Source of the DNA: an uncultured Muribaculaceae bacterium
Lineage (GTDB): Bacteria; Bacteroidota; Bacteroidia; Bacteroidales; Muribaculaceae
Direction of reading: 5' to 3'
Length of the DNA: 9,380 bases
NCBI GenBank assembly: GCA_910584055.1
Contig: CAJTZS010000078.1
Coordinates: forward strand, 1-9,380
Position 1 is the stretch's first letter. Every line of letters begins with the position of its first letter. The position numbers and the translations under genes were made by a program. The notes below the pieces were generated by a model, which was not told where the DNA came from, searched no databases, and worked only from the letters and a program-made list of their open reading frames with translations. Below are positions 5,753 through 9,380 of this stretch, piece by piece.

Positions 5753-6480
5753 AATCGCTGATCCTCGGCTTGACCCTGGCGACATTTGTCGCCGTGGGTC
5801 CGGCTTGCGGGGCAGCCGGTCAGTCTGATGCCGATAAGGGGGATGAACCCAAGATTGTAAGGGTTGACTCGGTGCCCGAAGTGGATGAGAAAACAAGATA
5901 TACGAAACTTACCGATGAAGATTTCCGGATTGTCGCCGAAGAACTCGGGGTTGAGGTGGCCGCTATAAAAGCCGTGGTTTCAATCGAGGCCGGATCGAAT
6001 ATGAAAGGATTCTGGGCACCCGGAGTGCCGGTGATTAATTTCGACCGCGCGATGTATAACCGTTTCCGCTCCAAGGCAGTGGATAAATCAGGTGCGAAAG
6101 GGGAGAAGGTTCCCGAAGGATTGACCGGATATGCGTTGAAGGAATGGACGCAACTGATAAATGCACGTAAAGTTAACGCGCAGGGCGCCAATATGGGCAC
6201 TTTCTGGGGAATGTTCCAGATCGGAGGGTTCAACTATAAACTATGTGGCTGCGAATCCGTGGACGAGATGGTTAAGCTTATGGCCTATTCCGAACTCGAA
6301 CAGCTTGAATTGTTTGCCACGTTCATTACCAACGCCGGAATGCTGCCCGACCTTAAGAAAAAAAATTGGGCCGGTTTTGCACGCAAGTATAACGGCGCAA
6401 GTTATGCCCGAAGGGGTTATCACACAAAAATGGCGAATGCTTACGCCAAATTTAAAAAACAAGAACAAATCATTAATTAA
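5749..6480 (+). CDS. Exported N-acetylmuramidase-domain protein (DUF3380-like peptidoglycan hydrolase)
   Basis: A 243-residue protein. Residues 1-20 form an export signal (MKS, then a hydrophobic run to about residue 16). C20 is preceded by GPA, a poor lipobox, so it may be cleaved by signal peptidase I rather than lipidated. An acidic linker is followed by the muramidase domain (about 55-236): VVSIEAGSNMKGFW with the probable catalytic E80, PVINFDRAMYNRF, the block TFWGMFQIGGFNYKLCGCESV (151-171), and GFARKYNGASY near the end. This resembles the N-acetylmuramidase domain of phage endolysins, where the glutamate cleaves the MurNAc-GlcNAc bond. Here it has a host-type signal peptide and sits in a metabolic operon, so a cell-wall remodelling role is likelier than lysis. 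It is translationally coupled to pepD copy 1 (4-nt overlap); pepD copy 2 starts 2 nt after its stop. Confidence 0.88.
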   Translation: MKSLILGLTLATFVAVGPACGAAGQSDADKGDEPKIVRVDSVPEVDEKTRYTKLTDEDFRIVAEELGVEVAAIKAVVSIEAGSNMKGFWAPGVPVINFDRAMYNRFRSKAVDKSGAKGEKVPEGLTGYALKEWTQLINARKVNAQGANMGTFWGMFQIGGFNYKLCGCESVDEMVKLMAYSELEQLELFATFITNAGMLPDLKKKNWAGFARKYNGASYARRGYHTKMANAYAKFKKQEQIIN

Positions 6481-6482
6481 TT

Positions 6483-7940
6483 ATGAAAATCACGGATCTT
6501 GAGCCGAAGCTTATATGGGAATGCTTCGATGAAATCACAAAAGTGCCCCGTCCCACGCATCATCTCGACAAAATGCGCGAGTTTCTCGTAGATTGGGCAA
6601 ATCGCCACGGTATAGAGGTTCACACCGATAAGGTGGGTAACGTGATGATGCGTAAGCCTGCAACACCGGGGCACGAGGGTGCGCCGGTTGTTATCCTTCA
6701 GGGTCACCAGGATATGGTGGCGGAGAAGAGGCCGGGTGTCAATCACGACTTCCTTACCGACCCAATCATCACGGTGGTGGATGGAGGCTGGGTAAGAGCC
6801 GAGGGCACGACACTCGGGGCGGATAACGGTATGGGTTGTGCCGCGGCAATGGCGGTGCTGCTTGACGAGAATCTTGAGCATGGACCTATAGAATGCCTTT
6901 TCACTGTGGATGAGGAGCAGGGACTGATTGGTGCGAATGGTCTTGAAGCCGGTTTCGTCACCGGAGACATTCTCCTTAATCTTGACTCTGAGGAAATGGG
7001 GCAGCTTGTGATAGGGTGTGCCGGAGGAAAAGTGACAATCGCTTCTTTGCCTTATTATATGGAGGATGCCGCCGATGGTCAGATTTTCCATCGGGTGGCA
7101 TTGCGCAATCTGAAAGGAGGGCATTCGGGGATGGAGATAGGACTCGGTCGTGCCAATGCCAACCAGCAGCTTTGCCGTTTCCTCTGGGAGGCGGATAAGA
7201 AATTCGGAATCACTGTCGCTGAGATTGACGGTGGAAACCTTGCCAATGCAATTCCGAGGGATTCACATGCCGTGATCGGTGTCCCGGCGGAGCATGAATC
7301 CGATTTCCATAAATTCGTCGAAGAATTCGACAAAACGCTTCATTCGGAATTCCTTGCGGCGGAAGGAACCGGATTCTCCTTCGAGGTTGCGGAAGAGGCG
7401 GCTCGTGATAAAGTGATTAATATGGCGGCCTCCAGGAATCTTGTAGCGGCGGTTTTCGCCTGCCCCAACGGAGTGCAGGGGATGTCGCTTGCCATTCCCG
7501 GACTTGTGGAGACCTCATGTAATCTGGCGTCTGTAAAGATGGTCAGTGCCGACAGGATAGAGGTGACTGTGCATCAAAGATCTTCCGTTGATTCTCGCCG
7601 AGACGAAATTGCCGACAGGGTCAGCGCCCTCTTCGGCATGATAGGTGCGGATATAACATTCGATGATGCTTACGTAGGCTGGGCTCCTAATCCGGATTCA
7701 AAAGTTTTGAAGGTTGCAGAGCAGAGTTTCGAGGATCTATTCCACCATAAACCAAAGGTGGAGGCTCTTCATGCCGGGCTTGAGTGCGGATTGTTCCTTG
7801 AGAAGATGCCGAATCTCGACATGGTGAGCTTCGGCCCCACGCTGAAGGACATACATTCCCCGAATGAGAAAGCCAATATCGCATCTGTAGGGGAGTTCTG
7901 GAAACTTCTTACCGACATACTCCGCAGATTGGCTAACTAA
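6483..7940 (+). CDS. pepD: PepD-type aminoacyl-histidine dipeptidase (peptidase family M20C), second copy
   Basis: A 485-residue protein, paralogous to the gene at 4295 over its whole length, for example IWxCFDEITKVPRP at 11-24 and TDKVGNVxMxKPATPGHE at 48-65. The catalytic set is intact: H75 and D77 (GHQD), D114 (GADNGMG), E144/E145 (DEEQGL), D168 (LNLDSE), and the C-terminal His in IHSPNE near 458. Differences near the active site include SHMD versus GHQD, NEEIGLEGA versus DEEQGLIGA, and GGHSGGDIHLG versus GGHSGMEIGLG. These suggest different substrate ranges rather than simple redundancy. There is no signal peptide, so it is cytoplasmic. It starts 2 nt after the muramidase stop in an A/T-rich leader and is the last gene of the operon, ending 26 bases before a strong terminator. 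Confidence 0.95.
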   Translation: MKITDLEPKLIWECFDEITKVPRPTHHLDKMREFLVDWANRHGIEVHTDKVGNVMMRKPATPGHEGAPVVILQGHQDMVAEKRPGVNHDFLTDPIITVVDGGWVRAEGTTLGADNGMGCAAAMAVLLDENLEHGPIECLFTVDEEQGLIGANGLEAGFVTGDILLNLDSEEMGQLVIGCAGGKVTIASLPYYMEDAADGQIFHRVALRNLKGGHSGMEIGLGRANANQQLCRFLWEADKKFGITVAEIDGGNLANAIPRDSHAVIGVPAEHESDFHKFVEEFDKTLHSEFLAAEGTGFSFEVAEEAARDKVINMAASRNLVAAVFACPNGVQGMSLAIPGLVETSCNLASVKMVSADRIEVTVHQRSSVDSRRDEIADRVSALFGMIGADITFDDAYVGWAPNPDSKVLKVAEQSFEDLFHHKPKVEALHAGLECGLFLEKMPNLDMVSFGPTLKDIHSPNEKANIASVGEFWKLLTDILRRLAN

Positions 7941-7965
7941 AGCGAGACCAGAAATAGATTCATGG

Positions 7966-8001
7966 ACCGGGAATCGAGCATCGCGCTCATTCCCGGTTTT
8001 T
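7966..8001 (+). terminator. Intrinsic terminator of the dipeptidase operon
   Basis: ACCGGGAAT (7966-7974) pairs perfectly with ATTCCCGGT (7989-7997). After a C bulge, GAGC (7976-7979) pairs with GCTC (7985-7988) around the 5-nt loop ATCGC. The stem runs straight into T7997-T8001 (TTTTT). It stands 26 nt after the second pepD stop. The opposite strand lacks a T-tract, so termination is rightward only. Confidence 0.92.
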
Positions 8002-8027
8002 GGTTTAAACACTCTCTTAAACGGTTA

Positions 8028-8052
8028 CCAGGATAAGTTGTAAACTTATTGG
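8028..8052. promoter_or_regulatory. Inverted repeat upstream of the NYN gene
   Basis: ATAAGTT (8033-8039) and AACTTAT (8043-8049) are perfect reverse complements around GTA. The stem extends by CCA/TGG past a two-base bulge on the left arm. It lies 45 nt before the ATG at 8097. I find no clear TTTG-N20-TAnnTTTG between the terminator and this gene, so the repeat may be an operator, an mRNA 5' hairpin, or part of a promoter recognised by another sigma factor. Confidence 0.4.
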
Positions 8053-8096
8053 AGGCAGGCGTTGTTATATTATAAGAAAAGTTAAAGAATTAAAAA

Positions 8097-8747
8097 ATGC
8101 TTGATTATCTATCGATAGGCGTATTTATTGACGGCGGCTATTATGCCAAGGTCAACAGGGCTCTTAAGGCGCAGGAACGTTCCATAATCAGAGTGCGTGC
8201 GCTTTTTGATTTCATAAGTTCCACTATAGCTTATGCCGAAGATATCCACGTATCCGATTGTCAGATTACGGAGGCTCATTATTTCCGTGGCAGATTCCGG
8301 GTAAAAGAGGCTTACGACAAACATCTCCTGTATAATGAACGAAAATTCGAGGATACGCTAATAGAGAATGATGTGATATTTCATTATAAGCATTTGCGTG
8401 AAGTCGATCGGGACGGGCAGACAGAGGTGGTTGAGAAAGGAGTTGATGTATGGTTTGCACTTGAGGCATATGAGCTCGCAACATTCCGTAAATTCGATTA
8501 TGTTGTCCTTATCACCGGCGATGCCGACCATGAAATGCTTGTCAGAAAACTGAAAGCGTTAAAGATTAAGACTGTACTGCTCACTTGGAATCTGACCGAT
8601 GTTGATGCTACCTCCCCGTTGCTTCGTGACGAGGCCGGACAGCATTGGGAGCTGTCTTCAATGACTGAAGAGAATCCTCAGCTTAAGCGTATGCTCCTTT
8701 ACAAACTGCGGGAGCCGGCCGTAACCCCACTCGGTGATGAATTCTGA
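8097..8747 (+). CDS. NYN-domain (PIN-like) protein, putative RNase
   Basis: A 216-residue protein with no signal peptide. The fold signature is clear: strand one GVFIDGGYY with D12 and an FIDG motif, KGVDVWFALEAYE with D117 (115-126), and YVVLITGDADHEMLVRKLK with D142 and D144 (135-153). These acidic residues match the metal-binding set of NYN/LabA-type PIN-like domains. The family contains RNA-cutting enzymes and probable RNA-processing factors. An insertion of about 60 residues (50-110) with REVDRDGQTE separates strand one from the second acidic motif, and the C-terminal 45 residues are a basic/acidic tail. The ATG at 8097 follows an A-rich leader typical of Bacteroidetes. It begins a new unit after the operon terminator and is probably co-transcribed with the lipoprotein gene 34 nt downstream. 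The RNA target is unknown; nuclease activity is inferred from the motif. Confidence 0.88.
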   Translation: MLDYLSIGVFIDGGYYAKVNRALKAQERSIIRVRALFDFISSTIAYAEDIHVSDCQITEAHYFRGRFRVKEAYDKHLLYNERKFEDTLIENDVIFHYKHLREVDRDGQTEVVEKGVDVWFALEAYELATFRKFDYVVLITGDADHEMLVRKLKALKIKTVLLTWNLTDVDATSPLLRDEAGQHWELSSMTEENPQLKRMLLYKLREPAVTPLGDEF

Positions 8748-8781
8748 CAACTTCTAATGCTCACATTAAATATATAATATT

Positions 8782-9291
8782 ATGAAAACACTGAAAACCC
8801 TTTGTATGACGTTATTGTGTGTAGCTTTCGCCGCTTGCACGAATTCGAATCCTACCCCTGCGGAGGTGGCAGCCAAGATAGACTCTCATGAGACATTGTC
8901 GGAGACGGATTATGCGGTAATGATTGATTATTGCGGAGAATATGCACGTAGCGCTCAGCAGTATTTCGATATAATCAATGAACAGCCCTCTGATTCGACT
9001 GCTGAATATTCCCGCGCTGCCCAGGATCTTGCCGGTCTTAAGGCTAATTCCCCGTATCTCGACATGTTCCGCACTGCAATCTACGCCGCCACTGACAAGC
9101 AGATAGGCGATAAGAATATAAAGAAGGTGCAGGAATATCAAAAGTATGAGGCGTTCCCGCTCCCTGAAGGCTCCGGTCCGGATCTTAACATCCCGGATGA
9201 GGTCGGCGTGATAGAGGATATGCCCGATACCGATACTACGGCAGTTATTGCAACCGGCGATGGTGTAGTGGTTGATGAAAATGTGAAATAA
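8782..9291 (+). CDS. Small lipoprotein of unknown function
   Basis: A 169-residue protein. MKTLKTLCMTLLCVAFAAC is a lipoprotein signal with the probable lipidated cysteine at 19 (FAAC). The residues after it (TNSNPTP) lack the acidic surface-export signal seen on many Bacteroidetes surface lipoproteins, so it may stay on the periplasmic side. A predominantly helical domain follows (about 27-130: PAEVAAKIDSHETLSETDYAVMIDYCGEYAR..., DSTAEYSRAAQDLAGLKA). The acidic, Thr-rich tail (EDMPDTDTTAVIATGDGVVVDENVK) looks disordered. The only other cysteine in the mature part is at residue 51. It follows the NYN gene by 34 nt with no obvious promoter between them, so co-transcription is likely. I do not recognise a family; small helical lipoproteins like this are common in Bacteroidales. 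Confidence 0.8.
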   Translation: MKTLKTLCMTLLCVAFAACTNSNPTPAEVAAKIDSHETLSETDYAVMIDYCGEYARSAQQYFDIINEQPSDSTAEYSRAAQDLAGLKANSPYLDMFRTAIYAATDKQIGDKNIKKVQEYQKYEAFPLPEGSGPDLNIPDEVGVIEDMPDTDTTAVIATGDGVVVDENVK

Positions 9292-9380
9292 ACAGCACTA
9301 TTTGCTGAAAATATATCCTTATAATTGAAGTTGTTTAAACTAATTTCTATATGTTAATAATACAGTAAAATCATTAAAAT
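9292..9380. other. AT-rich right-edge sequence, no gene seen
   Basis: After the lipoprotein stop, CAGCA (9293-9297) and TGCTG (9303-9307) form a 5-bp hairpin without a T-tract, too weak to call a terminator. The rest is AT-rich and could be the start of the next promoter region. I find no full TTTG-N20-TAnnTTTG match before the edge. Confidence 0.6.

Noticed and set aside
5749..5811. Muramidase as a lipoprotein through C20
   Set aside because: The residues before the cysteine are GPA. A proline at -2 and glycine at -3 make a poor lipobox, so I left the signal type open rather than calling a lipoprotein.
6477..7124. Long minus-strand frame (about 215 codons) antisense to the second pepD
   Set aside because: The plus strand has an unmistakable M20C protein here. 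The antisense translation has no recognisable domain, signal or promoter.
9293..9307. CAGCA/TGCTG hairpin after the last lipoprotein as a terminator
   Set aside because: It is only 5 bp, with no following T-run.

Overview
The window looks like chromosomal DNA of a Bacteroidales bacterium (Bacteroidetes), perhaps of the Muribaculaceae; the family-level guess is an inference. The phylum rests on three things. Two promoters have the Bacteroidetes form TTTG-N20-TAnnTTTG. Translation starts sit in A-rich leaders, mostly without Shine-Dalgarno motifs. The gene set includes DUF4954, an OmpH/Skp-like lipoprotein, tandem M20C dipeptidases and an NYN protein. I see no phage, transposon, CRISPR, tRNA or rRNA.

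Left half, minus strand (1-3969). A partial secreted-protein gene runs off the left edge (1-220) and has its own promoter. To its right lies a two-gene operon read leftwards, hflX (1951-3180) then a DUF4954 gene (345-1976). The two reading frames overlap by 26 nt. The hflX promoter (3203-3234) directly abuts a 15-bp terminator hairpin (3235-3270) that ends the upstream gene for an OmpH/Skp-like lipoprotein (3370-3969). Between terminator and lipoprotein gene are five exact copies of a 7-mer and a second, weaker hairpin.

Divergent intergenic region (3970-4294). The lipoprotein gene has a leader that can fold, on paper, into a three-way junction of about 70 nt with a possible loop pseudoknot (4019-4088). 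I could not assign it to a known RNA class. On the other side is a -7 box for the rightward operon, with an 8-bp inverted repeat where the -33 element would be.

Right half, plus strand (4295-9291). Two paralogous 485-residue PepD-type M20C dipeptidases flank a DUF3380-type N-acetylmuramidase. The first junction is an ATGA overlap and the second has a 2-nt gap, so the three genes almost certainly form one operon, closed by a strong intrinsic terminator at 7966-8001. It pairs a predicted exported wall-cutting enzyme with cytoplasmic dipeptidases, which suggests wall turnover or peptide salvage, though this is not proven. After the terminator come an NYN-domain (PIN-like) putative nuclease (8097-8747) and a small lipoprotein of unknown function (8782-9291), probably co-transcribed. 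The last 89 bases hold no gene that I can see.

Most of the window is ordinary core-genome content. The two items most worth following are the structured leader RNA and the dipeptidase-muramidase-dipeptidase operon.
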